Below the pieces are notes generated by a model. It saw only the letters and a program-made list of their open reading frames with translations. It did not search any database and was not told the origin of the DNA. 64,000 bases of DNA, taken from positions 41,252 through 105,251 of the forward strand of contig JAFYZX010000112.1 in the NCBI GenBank assembly GCA_017548505.1. The letters are read 5' to 3'. The translations under genes were made by a program, and so were the position numbers. Positions 1 to 7,345 of this stretch are shown in pieces. Source of the stretch: Bacteroidales bacterium. Lineage in GTDB: Bacteria; Bacteroidota; Bacteroidia; Bacteroidales; UBA932. Each line of letters starts with the position of its first letter. Positions within the stretch are counted from its first letter, which is position 1.

Positions 1-451
1 CCGAACAAAGATGCTCGCGGCTTAGCATAAGGCCGGTATATCCGGTACTGAATACTTTAAGGCGGATAGGAAATATCCAGCAGCTCAGTGGCTTGCGGAT
101 GCCCTTCCCGCATTTTTCAAAGCCCTTTTCCACGGCGCACCAGGTGAAGCCGTCGGGGTTTGTCACGGAATAGGCGCACCTTCCGTCAGAAGGCACAAGC
201 GGAGTAACCCTGTCTCCGTCTTTGTCTATAACGGAATGGCCCTGTGAGAGGATTTCCTTCTTACCGTCCCCGGCGAGAAAGATGTCATAGTCCGCGGCCT
301 GGGATTTCAGGCTCTCAGCCTCGGCCTCTTCCAGCGGAGCGCCACTGTCTCCCACAACGCAGCAGCAACCCTTGCATTTTGAATAGTCGCAGCAAAAGTA
401 TTCGGTGAGTATTTCGGTGCTTACCAGGCATTTGCCTATTTCTATGATCAT
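1..451 (-). CDS. DUF3109 family cysteine-rich protein (partial, C-terminus beyond window)
   Basis: The reading frame starts at the ATG at 449-451 and runs off the left edge without a stop, giving about 150 residues. Visible cysteines are FCCDYSKCKGCCC near residue 20, a CAY segment, a WCAVEKGFEKCGKG segment and a PLSCWIFPIR segment. This matches the DUF3109 family of Bacteroidetes, which is related to YkgJ-type metal or Fe-S cluster binding proteins. The biochemical function of the family is not established. The upstream M16 gene stops one base before this start, so the two are probably co-transcribed and translationally coupled. Confidence 0.85.
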   Translation of the reverse strand, partial: MIIEIGKCLVSTEILTEYFCCDYSKCKGCCCVVGDSGAPLEEAEAESLKSQAADYDIFLAGDGKKEILSQGHSVIDKDGDRVTPLVPSDGRCAYSVTNPDGFTWCAVEKGFEKCGKGIRKPLSCWIFPIRLKVFSTGYTGLMLSREHLCS

Positions 452-452
452 A

Positions 453-3320
453 CTAGTCCAGGTCGAAGAAATTCCTTATGAACTCGTTTTCCTGAAGCAG
501 CTGGAGCGTAGGAATATCCGCTGTGGTGCCGTCCATAATTACCGTTGTGCGGTTGGAGGAAGATATGTCCTTGACAAATGAGCAGAATTCCTGCTTTGTT
601 ATCGACGACAGAATTTCTCCCATCGGAGAGGAAATATCCTTTCCGTAAATATACTTGAGCTTGAGCACATCCAGCCAGTACTGGGCGGAGGAGACAAGAG
701 CCGCGTTGCGGTCTGCGAGCATCTTCTTTACGGATGCAAACTCCTGCGCAGAAATATTGCCCCTGCCGCAGGAAGAAAGGCTCTCCATAACAGTCTCTAT
801 GCAGGTGTGGACGCTTGCGGAATCCGTCTCGAAGATCATATCCAAAGCGCATATTTGCTCTGGATAATTCTCCAGTGTGCTCTTTACGTTGTACAGAGGA
901 ACTTTGTTATATAGACTTGTGCGGAAAATATTGTCAACATACGTTTCCGCCATCTTGGAAAGAACCAGATTCTTGGCCGTAAGGTTCTTTGCGGTTGAAA
1001 TGGTGAGGCTGGCATAGCTTCTGGGAACATTCATCTTGGCAAGGAAACGCTTTTCGTTATGTCCTTTTGCTATGTAGTTAGGAACAACCAGCCAGTTCTC
1101 CTTTGCGGAAGGATTCCCCTCAAGTCCGCCAATATACCTGACTGCAAGATCCTTGTATGAATAAGCATTGCTGCCGGCAAAGATGAATACAAAGTCCGCG
1201 GCGTTGGAGAATCTGGCCGCCAGCGACTTGTGTAACGAGGCATAGTCCATGTTCTCGACCTGCTCGTAGGTGAGGTTTTTCACAAGCTGGCGGTTGGAGT
1301 TGCGGTACAGGGTCACAGAGTCGCGGAAGGCGGTCTGAGGAGAAACGCTGTTGTATTTAAGGTCGTAAAGGGCCTTGCGGTTATAGATGTCGAACGCTGC
1401 CTGGTCCGGCCTGCGGTCCGTGAATTTCAGATATACGGCTTTGAGGAGTTTCTCCACGCTTGCAGGAACGGCATATCCGTCCATCTGCTCCGTGTTCTGG
1501 TCTATGCGGGATGTCAGATTAAGATGGTTGTAAGCATACAGGCGGTTCATGTTTGCGTATGAAACATCGGCTGTTGCCGCTATATCCAGAACTCCGTTAT
1601 AATAATCCTGGGCACTCAGGGAAACTCCTTTCATAAGGGAGAACCCTCCCTTGCTCACTGCCCTGAAGAACAGGGTGTCCGCCTTCTGGGCAACATCCTT
1701 GAACACCAGTGTGGCTCCGTTGGAAAGCACCACCACCTTGCTTCCGGACTGCGGATCTTCCGTCTCTGAAACAATTGTGGAAACTAGAGAAGGAGAAGCC
1801 GCCGGCCACTGTGGAAGCGCGCTTTCTCCAGGCTGAAGCGGTTTGTCCAGAGGCTGGGAATAAGCCGCCAGAAGCCTGTCTCGTGAAATCTGGTTCACGC
1901 CCTCGGCTTTAGGCAGGAAGCAGGAAATCACGATATTGCCGTCCTGGCTCAGCGATGCTGCAATGTATTCGGAGAGTTTCTTGGCGTTGAGATTAAAAAG
2001 AACCTCCTTCATTATCTCGAACTGCATCTCGGTGCTGGCCATCGAATATCCGTCGTAGCTGCTTCTGAGAGCCCTTTCCAGATACACTTCGTTAGGAGCC
2101 TGGTTCCGGTTGTCGTAAAAAGCTTCCAGCTCCTTCCAGTAAATATCCTGGGCTTTTTCAAACTCTTTGGAGTCAACACCGCGGTCGCAGAGTTTTTTCA
2201 TCTGGGAACTTACAAACGAGATTGCGGAATAAACACTGGATGGCAGGGTCTCGAACTCAAGGGTAAGCGCACTGCTCTTTTCTATTCCCATAAACTTGCC
2301 CTTCCCTATGGAAAGATTGTATATCGGGAGATTCTCCCTGAGGATTCCGTCGCTGATCCTGTCTTGCAGGAGACGCAGCGTGGCGTTATCCATAAAGTCT
2401 TGTATATAAGGCAGATTTGTCTTCTTGTACTTATCCTTCAGAGGCTGCTTGAGAAGGTTGATGGAAACCACTGTCTTTTCAAACTCGTCGTCCTGCAGCA
2501 CGTAAGTTTTTACTCCCTCGAAAGGCTTCGGGTCGTACCAAGTGCGCTTTGTGCTTTTAAGAGGCTTCGGAATCGTGGAGAAAACAGACTTTATCTGGGT
2601 TTCCATCTTGGCCGGATCTACATCGCCGACCACTATTACCGTCTGAAGTTCCGGCCTGCACCAGTTATAGTAGAAGCTTCTCAGATCCCTGGAATTGATG
2701 CGGTTGATGCTCTTTATGTCTGATGGAAGAACCTCGTCGTTGTAAGGGCTGTCCGGATACAGGTCGCTGAGAAGATCGTGCTCCATCCTGTGGACCGGAG
2801 TCCAGCCGTTGAGGATCCTTCCGGCAAGGGTGCTCCTTTCCGCGGAAATGTCTTCCTCCTCCACGTTTATGGAGCTCATCCAGTTGTAAAGAATAAGCAG
2901 AGCGGAGTCCACAGTGTTGCTTCTTCCGGTTGGAATGTCCTTGACCGCGTATGTCACCCTGTCTTTTCCCGTGGAGAAAAGCAGATTGTCCTGCGTAAGT
3001 CCTAAAGTTTTCAGATAATCTGTTATGGCAGTCCCCTCAAAGTTTCTAGTTCCCTTTGTGGCAAGCTGTTGCAGCAGCATAAAAGAGCCCCGGTTCCCGT
3101 CTTTTTCCAGGGATGTCCCCACTTTTTGGGCCACGCAGAAGGTCGCCGTTGATTTTTGGGCCTGATTTTTGACTATGATGTAGGAAAGGCCGTTTGAAAG
3201 CTTGCCGCTTTTTACTCTCGGATCGTCCGGAAGAGTGGGAAGATCCTGGGTTTGACCACTCAGCGCAGACGGGCTTGCAAAAGCAAGGAGAAACGCCAGT
3301 ATGATTGTTAACTTCTTCAT
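453..3320 (-). CDS. M16 (pitrilysin/insulinase) family protein, predicted catalytically inactive
   Basis: This is a 955-residue exported protein with a signal peptide (MKKLTIILAFLLAF..., cleavage near SGQTQ). The start was set at the ATG at 3318-3320; a longer frame to 3452 adds a tail that does not resemble a signal peptide and runs through the divergent promoter. The order is M16 N-terminal domain at about 35-185, an M16 C-terminal-type domain at about 215-400, then a second domain pair, as in pitrilysin-like proteases of about 950 residues. The HxxEH zinc motif should lie before KGTRNF, but the sequence there is MLLQQ (residues 81-85). The downstream conserved glutamate region reads AERSTLAGRI instead of ERxVxxEE. 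It is therefore probably a pseudoenzyme or chaperone/scaffold. It ends with TAG. Confidence 0.9.
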   Translation of the reverse strand: MKKLTIILAFLLAFASPSALSGQTQDLPTLPDDPRVKSGKLSNGLSYIIVKNQAQKSTATFCVAQKVGTSLEKDGNRGSFMLLQQLATKGTRNFEGTAITDYLKTLGLTQDNLLFSTGKDRVTYAVKDIPTGRSNTVDSALLILYNWMSSINVEEEDISAERSTLAGRILNGWTPVHRMEHDLLSDLYPDSPYNDEVLPSDIKSINRINSRDLRSFYYNWCRPELQTVIVVGDVDPAKMETQIKSVFSTIPKPLKSTKRTWYDPKPFEGVKTYVLQDDEFEKTVVSINLLKQPLKDKYKKTNLPYIQDFMDNATLRLLQDRISDGILRENLPIYNLSIGKGKFMGIEKSSALTLEFETLPSSVYSAISFVSSQMKKLCDRGVDSKEFEKAQDIYWKELEAFYDNRNQAPNEVYLERALRSSYDGYSMASTEMQFEIMKEVLFNLNAKKLSEYIAASLSQDGNIVISCFLPKAEGVNQISRDRLLAAYSQPLDKPLQPGESALPQWPAASPSLVSTIVSETEDPQSGSKVVVLSNGATLVFKDVAQKADTLFFRAVSKGGFSLMKGVSLSAQDYYNGVLDIAATADVSYANMNRLYAYNHLNLTSRIDQNTEQMDGYAVPASVEKLLKAVYLKFTDRRPDQAAFDIYNRKALYDLKYNSVSPQTAFRDSVTLYRNSNRQLVKNLTYEQVENMDYASLHKSLAARFSNAADFVFIFAGSNAYSYKDLAVRYIGGLEGNPSAKENWLVVPNYIAKGHNEKRFLAKMNVPRSYASLTISTAKNLTAKNLVLSKMAETYVDNIFRTSLYNKVPLYNVKSTLENYPEQICALDMIFETDSASVHTCIETVMESLSSCGRGNISAQEFASVKKMLADRNAALVSSAQYWLDVLKLKYIYGKDISSPMGEILSSITKQEFCSFVKDISSSNRTTVIMDGTTADIPTLQLLQENEFIRNFFDLD

Positions 3321-3337
3321 AACAGATTGAATGTGCA

Positions 3338-3345
3338 CAAAATTA
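3338..3345 (-). promoter_or_regulatory. -7 element for the M16 gene
   Basis: On the minus strand this reads TAATTTTG, an exact match to the Bacteroidetes TAnnTTTG -7 element, about 17 bases before the chosen start at 3320. No clear TTTG -33 element is seen at 19-21 bases upstream. Its position supports the shorter start. Confidence 0.45.
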
Positions 3346-3359
3346 AGAATAATTCGGTG

Positions 3360-3391
3360 TTTGCGTGATACCTGCATTTTTTTTATTTTTG
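3360..3391 (+). promoter_or_regulatory. Bacteroidetes sigma(ABfr) promoter for the TPR gene
   Basis: TTTG at 3360-3363, a 20-base spacer, then TATTTTTG at 3384-3391. Both elements match the consensus exactly. The expected transcription start is near 3398, which leaves about 40 bases of leader before the ATG at 3439. Confidence 0.75.
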
Positions 3392-3438
3392 CACCCATTG
3401 ATTGAAAAAGAAATAAAAACCAGATAAAACTTATAGAG

Positions 3439-4356
3439 ATGAAAAGAATCACCAGACTTTTTTTGACCGCGGCAGTTGTACTGTTCGCGGGAAGTGCATT
3501 TGCCCAGGATATGACTCAGGCAGGTGAATTGTACCAGAAGGCTACCGAGGCTTACCAGGCAGGAAACGAGATTGAGGCAGTTAAAGGTTTCAAGGAAGCT
3601 CTGAAAATCGCCGAGGCAGCAGGAGACGAGGGTATCGAGATGGTAGAGGGCTGCAAGGACATGATTCCTAACATCCTCCTTTCTGCTGCAGGCAAACTGG
3701 TTGCAGCAAAGGATTATGCAAAGGCAGAAGAGACTTACAACGAGGCTCTGGCAGCAGCAAAGGAATATGGCAAGGACGCCGCCATCAAGAGCGCTGAGAC
3801 CAAACTCGCCCAGATACCTATGCAGCAGGGTAACGATGCTTACAATGCCGGCAATATGGAAGAGGCTATTTCTTTCCTCCAGAAGGCTGTAGAAAGAGAT
3901 GCCAACAACGCCAAGGCTCACCTTCTTCTTGGAATGGCCTTCAACAAGGCAAATAAAGACACGGAAGCAGAAGCATCTCTTCTGAAAGCAAAGGAGCTCG
4001 GCGATGCTAATGCAGAGAAGGTGCTTACCGGAATGTTTGTTTCCTCGGCAAACGAGGCAATGAAGGCAAAGAAGTTCAACGATGCTATCGCCAAGGCTGA
4101 AAAGGCTCTTGCAATCGGCCCTAACCCGACCGCAAGCCTTATCGCCGGAATGTCTGCTTATCAGGCAAAGAACTGGAACAAGGCTATAACTCACCTTGTA
4201 AACGCACCGGCCTCCGCCCAGAACACTTATATTCTTGCTTCCTGCTACGAGAGCGCCGGAAAGAAGGCTCAGGCCTGCGCAACTTACAAGAAGGTTCTTA
4301 ACGACGGCAAGTTCGGCCCTACCGCAAAGCAGAAGATTGCCAAGCTGGGTTGCTAA
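3439..4356 (+). CDS. Exported tetratricopeptide-repeat protein
   Basis: 305 residues with a clear signal peptide (MKRITRLFLTAAVVLFAGSAFA, cleavage before QD). The mature part is built of helical repeats of TPR type, for example AGELYQKATEAYQAGNEIEA near 30, GNDAYNAGNMEEAISFLQKA near 135, and AHLLLGMAFNKANKDTEAEA near 160. It is rich in Ala and Lys and lacks an enzymatic domain, so it is likely a periplasmic or OM-associated adaptor. It has its own promoter and is followed after 6 bases by the U32 gene. No specific partner can be named from sequence. Confidence 0.85.
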   Translation: MKRITRLFLTAAVVLFAGSAFAQDMTQAGELYQKATEAYQAGNEIEAVKGFKEALKIAEAAGDEGIEMVEGCKDMIPNILLSAAGKLVAAKDYAKAEETYNEALAAAKEYGKDAAIKSAETKLAQIPMQQGNDAYNAGNMEEAISFLQKAVERDANNAKAHLLLGMAFNKANKDTEAEASLLKAKELGDANAEKVLTGMFVSSANEAMKAKKFNDAIAKAEKALAIGPNPTASLIAGMSAYQAKNWNKAITHLVNAPASAQNTYILASCYESAGKKAQACATYKKVLNDGKFGPTAKQKIAKLGC

Positions 4357-4362
4357 AAGATT

Positions 4363-6369
4363 ATGCCTAGGGTAGAACTTCTTTCTCCGGCAAGAAATTC
4401 GGAAATCGGTATCGCGGCTATTGACTGCGGTGCCGATTCCGTTTATATTGCCGCTCCAAAATACGGGGCAAGACAACAGGCAGGCAACTCATTTGAGGAT
4501 ATCCGGACCCTATGCACCTATGCCCACAAGTTTGGAGCAAAGATCTACCTTACGCTTAACACCATACTCTACGACTCTGAACTCCAGGAAGCTCAAAACT
4601 ATCTCTGGAAAGCATATGAAGCAGGCATAGATGCCGTCATCGTCCAGGACTTTGCCCTTCTGAAGATGGACCGCCCGCCCATTCCGCTTTTCGCTTCCAC
4701 GCAGACGGATATCCGCACTCCGGAAAAGGCCGCCCTGCTGGAAAAGATGGGATACAAGCGTCTGATTCTGGCACGAGAACTCAGCCTGAAACAGATAAGG
4801 GAAATAAGGAAAGCCACATCCATAGAACTTGAATTCTTTGTCCACGGGGCGCTTTGCGTCAGCTGTAGCGGCCAGTGCTACCTTTCCCAATACCTTACCG
4901 GGAGAAGCGCCAACCGCGGTGAGTGCGCCCAGGCCTGCCGTTCCAACTACGACCTTGTAGATGAAAACGGCAACATCCTGCTGAAGGATACCCCTATCAT
5001 CTCTCTCAAGGACCTCAACCTCTCCAACCGTCTGGAAGACCTCATAGACGCAGGCATCACATCCTTCAAAATCGAGGGCAGATTAAAGAACATTTCCTAC
5101 GTCAAAAACATAGTTAGAAAGTACGACCTGGCCCTAAATACCGTTCTGGAAAAGAAGAACTCGGACGGAGTGTCTCTCTCCAGAACCTCCTGGGGCAGAA
5201 GCCGCTGCACATTCACTCCTGATGCGGAGAAAACCTTCAACCGCGGCTACACGGAGTTCTTCCTGGACGGAAATCGCGGAGACTTCAAGAGCAAGGATTC
5301 CGCAAAAGGAATGGGAGAATACATCGGCACCGTCACCGGCGTAAAGGGCGGCAATGGAAAAACTTTCGTAAGCTTCTCTTACAAGCCCCAAGTCTCTTCA
5401 AACACTAAGAAAGACAAAACAATCCACAACTCAGACGGACTCTGCTTTGTCTCCAAAGACAAGGTTGCATTAGGCTTCCGCGCCAACAGATGCGGTGGCG
5501 CCATCTCTGGCAAATCTGATGAACAGACGGTAGAACTGTTCACAAAAGAAGCCAGCATAAAAAAAGGAGACCTCATCTACCGCAACTTTGACGCAGCATT
5601 TGAAAAGCAGATAGAGAACATCCCAAAAAGACTGATAGACGCAAGTCTGGACATTCACCTCAGCGATGGCCACATCACCATTTCCGCATCAACAGAAAAC
5701 AAATCCAAATCATTCACATTCTTCCTCTTGGGAGACCGGGCCCAAAACCCGGAGATGGCGGAAAACCTCATCAAAAAGCAACTCGGAAAAACCGCAAAAC
5801 ATTTCTCCTTCACTGTAAACAGCATAGAGGGAGACGACATCTACTTCTACAGAACCTCCGCCCTCAACGGCATCAGAAATGAACTTGCGGAAAACCTCCA
5901 GCAATATCTCGAAGAAGAACGCCAAAGAAAAACAACCACCACCCAAGCCAACACTAAAGCAAGCACCAAAGCCAACACCATAACAAACGCTGAGAAAAAA
6001 ACAGATTTCTCCTCCCTCAAAGATCTTGCAAAAGCAGCTTTCAAAGAAGGCAACGCTTCCTACCTGAGAAACTGCTCCAACCGCCTCTCAAGGGAAGTTT
6101 ACACAGAACTTGGCCTCAGCGATATCCAACCTTCATTCGAGCAGGCCCCTCCAAAAGATGCCATCCTTATGCGCTGCAAATACTGCATCCGCTACCAAAT
6201 AGGAATGTGCAAAAAAGAACTCAACAGCAACACACACAACGCAAACAAAACCCACAACAGCAGCAATAACCGCAGCCTCCATCTCTATCTGAAAAACGGA
6301 GCCAACACCCTCGTCCTTGAATTTGACTGCTCTAAATGCGAAATGCTGGTAAAATCACCCGTTTTCTGA
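4363..6369 (+). CDS. U32 family protein (RlhA/TrhP-like RNA hydroxylation)
   Basis: 668 residues. The N-terminus (VELLSPARNSEIGIAAIDCG, then GADSVYIAAPKYGAR) and the cysteine signature GALCVSCSGQCYLS with RGECAQACR near 165-190 identify the U32 'peptidase' family. E. coli members are required for prephenate-dependent hydroxylation of tRNA U34 (TrhP) or 23S rRNA C2501 (RlhA); the length here (E. coli RlhA is about 650) favours the RlhA-like long form. The family name peptidase is historical. The C-terminal half contains low-complexity stretches: a Thr/Asn/Lys/Ala linker at about 523-545 and an Asn/His/Thr/Ser segment at about 621-640 between a CKYCIRYQIGMC motif and a final CSKC motif. Which RNA is modified cannot be told from sequence. 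Confidence 0.85.
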   Translation: MPRVELLSPARNSEIGIAAIDCGADSVYIAAPKYGARQQAGNSFEDIRTLCTYAHKFGAKIYLTLNTILYDSELQEAQNYLWKAYEAGIDAVIVQDFALLKMDRPPIPLFASTQTDIRTPEKAALLEKMGYKRLILARELSLKQIREIRKATSIELEFFVHGALCVSCSGQCYLSQYLTGRSANRGECAQACRSNYDLVDENGNILLKDTPIISLKDLNLSNRLEDLIDAGITSFKIEGRLKNISYVKNIVRKYDLALNTVLEKKNSDGVSLSRTSWGRSRCTFTPDAEKTFNRGYTEFFLDGNRGDFKSKDSAKGMGEYIGTVTGVKGGNGKTFVSFSYKPQVSSNTKKDKTIHNSDGLCFVSKDKVALGFRANRCGGAISGKSDEQTVELFTKEASIKKGDLIYRNFDAAFEKQIENIPKRLIDASLDIHLSDGHITISASTENKSKSFTFFLLGDRAQNPEMAENLIKKQLGKTAKHFSFTVNSIEGDDIYFYRTSALNGIRNELAENLQQYLEEERQRKTTTTQANTKASTKANTITNAEKKTDFSSLKDLAKAAFKEGNASYLRNCSNRLSREVYTELGLSDIQPSFEQAPPKDAILMRCKYCIRYQIGMCKKELNSNTHNANKTHNSSNNRSLHLYLKNGANTLVLEFDCSKCEMLVKSPVF

Positions 6370-6416
6370 TAAAATCGAGACGAATAACTGTAAGTTTTTT
6401 ATTTTTCTGGCAATTT

Positions 6417-6447
6417 TTTGAAAATATTGCCAATTTCTATATCTTTG
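6417..6447 (+). promoter_or_regulatory. Promoter for the nucleotidyltransferase gene
   Basis: TTTG at 6417-6420, a 19-base spacer, and TATCTTTG at 6440-6447 match the Bacteroidetes consensus. The ATG at 6464 is only 16 bases past the -7 element. This argues that the annotated start is real and that the protein has not simply lost an upstream N-terminal domain in this copy. Confidence 0.75.
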
Positions 6448-6463
6448 CAGAAAAGACAAGGGT

Positions 6464-7234
6464 ATGGAATACAAATGCGACATATCTCCAACAATGGTAA
6501 CTGTAGCGGATCTTCTCACAGATGCTTTCGTTGGAATGAACCATTGCATCACAGATACCGGGAAAAATCTCATTGTGGAGGTTCCTAAAAAAATGTGCGA
6601 AGCTGTACGCGCTACCTTAAAACAACAGTTTCCGGATGTGGCCCTCATTAGGAATGCTTACCCCATGATGGAAGATCTGCACGATTTCATTCTGATCAAG
6701 CCTCTTATTTCAGAAGCCCCCATCTTTGAAGATAATGGCGTTAGCGTGCCCGAACTGGAGAAACTGCTGGTAGACCATTATTCGGATAAAGAATATGAAG
6801 CCTTGACAGAAGCCGATATCCAGAAAGAATTCCAGCGGGCTTTTGAACTGTACCAAGTCAACACTTCCCGCCTTCTCAGATATGCAAGCCGAAAAGGGAA
6901 AAAAGAGGAAATCCAAAACAGGATGGCGCAGATTGACAGGCAACGCGTCAAGACGGTACATACTATTCAGGATTTTTTCCGCAAGGAACCCATAGAACGG
7001 GCATGGCTGTTTGGTTCCTTTTCCAGAATGGAGGAAAGGCCTGATAGCGATATCGATATTCTAGTTGATCTTGACAACTCTGTTTCAATGGGATTATTAC
7101 AATATGCCAAAATGATAAACGAGTTGGAAGCCCTGTTGGGTAGAAGAGTTGATATGGTGGAAAGGCGCAGCCTAAAGCCCTTTGCCAAAGAGAGTATAAA
7201 CCAAGATAAAGTACTTGTTTATGAGAGAGCCTGA
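6464..7234 (+). CDS. MNT-type nucleotidyltransferase fused to an AbiEi/DUF6577-like domain
   Basis: 256 residues in two parts. The C-terminal part (about 165-256) is a minimal nucleotidyltransferase: GSFSR at 184-188 followed by DSDID at 194-198 supplies the GSx(n)DxD active site, with a third Asp at 230 (RRVDMV). This is the fold of MntA-type antitoxins that AMPylate HEPN toxins. The N-terminal part (about 40-160), with IKPLISEAPIF and PELEKLLVDHYSDKE, resembles the C-terminal region of AbiEi-like antitoxins of the DUF6577 group, but the usual N-terminal winged helix is not visible. The partner gene expected to overlap the 3' end is reduced to a fragment (7221 onward). Function as an orphan antitoxin or regulator is inference. 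Confidence 0.7.
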   Translation: MEYKCDISPTMVTVADLLTDAFVGMNHCITDTGKNLIVEVPKKMCEAVRATLKQQFPDVALIRNAYPMMEDLHDFILIKPLISEAPIFEDNGVSVPELEKLLVDHYSDKEYEALTEADIQKEFQRAFELYQVNTSRLLRYASRKGKKEEIQNRMAQIDRQRVKTVHTIQDFFRKEPIERAWLFGSFSRMEERPDSDIDILVDLDNSVSMGLLQYAKMINELEALLGRRVDMVERRSLKPFAKESINQDKVLVYERA

Positions 7235-7345
7235 ACGGGATTTGGGCAACTGCCGGGAAAGATAATGGGGCACTATTTTGCCTTCTTTCAGCTCTCGCTG
7301 AAGAATTGCATACACATCATACCAACGCCCATCCAAATCGGGCTT
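7221..7345 (+). pseudogene. Remnant of a HEPN (DUF86) toxin gene
   Basis: An ATG at 7221, overlapping the nucleotidyltransferase 3' end by 14 bases, opens MREPERDLGNC and stops after 14 codons (TAA 7263-7265). Bacteroidetes HEPN/DUF86 proteins commonly begin MREPxRDxG and overlap their MNT partner in just this way. Directly after the stop the same frame reads WGTILPSF and another frame reads LSALAEEL, which resemble the W-TI-x-LP-x-L C-terminus of DUF86. This suggests an internal deletion plus frameshift. The C-terminal resemblance is weak; the N-terminal one is better. Confidence 0.45.

Noticed and set aside
3321-3452. N-terminal extension of the M16 protein to 3452
   Set aside because: The added residues do not form a signal peptide and cross the divergent promoters; the ATG at 3320 gives a clear signal peptide.
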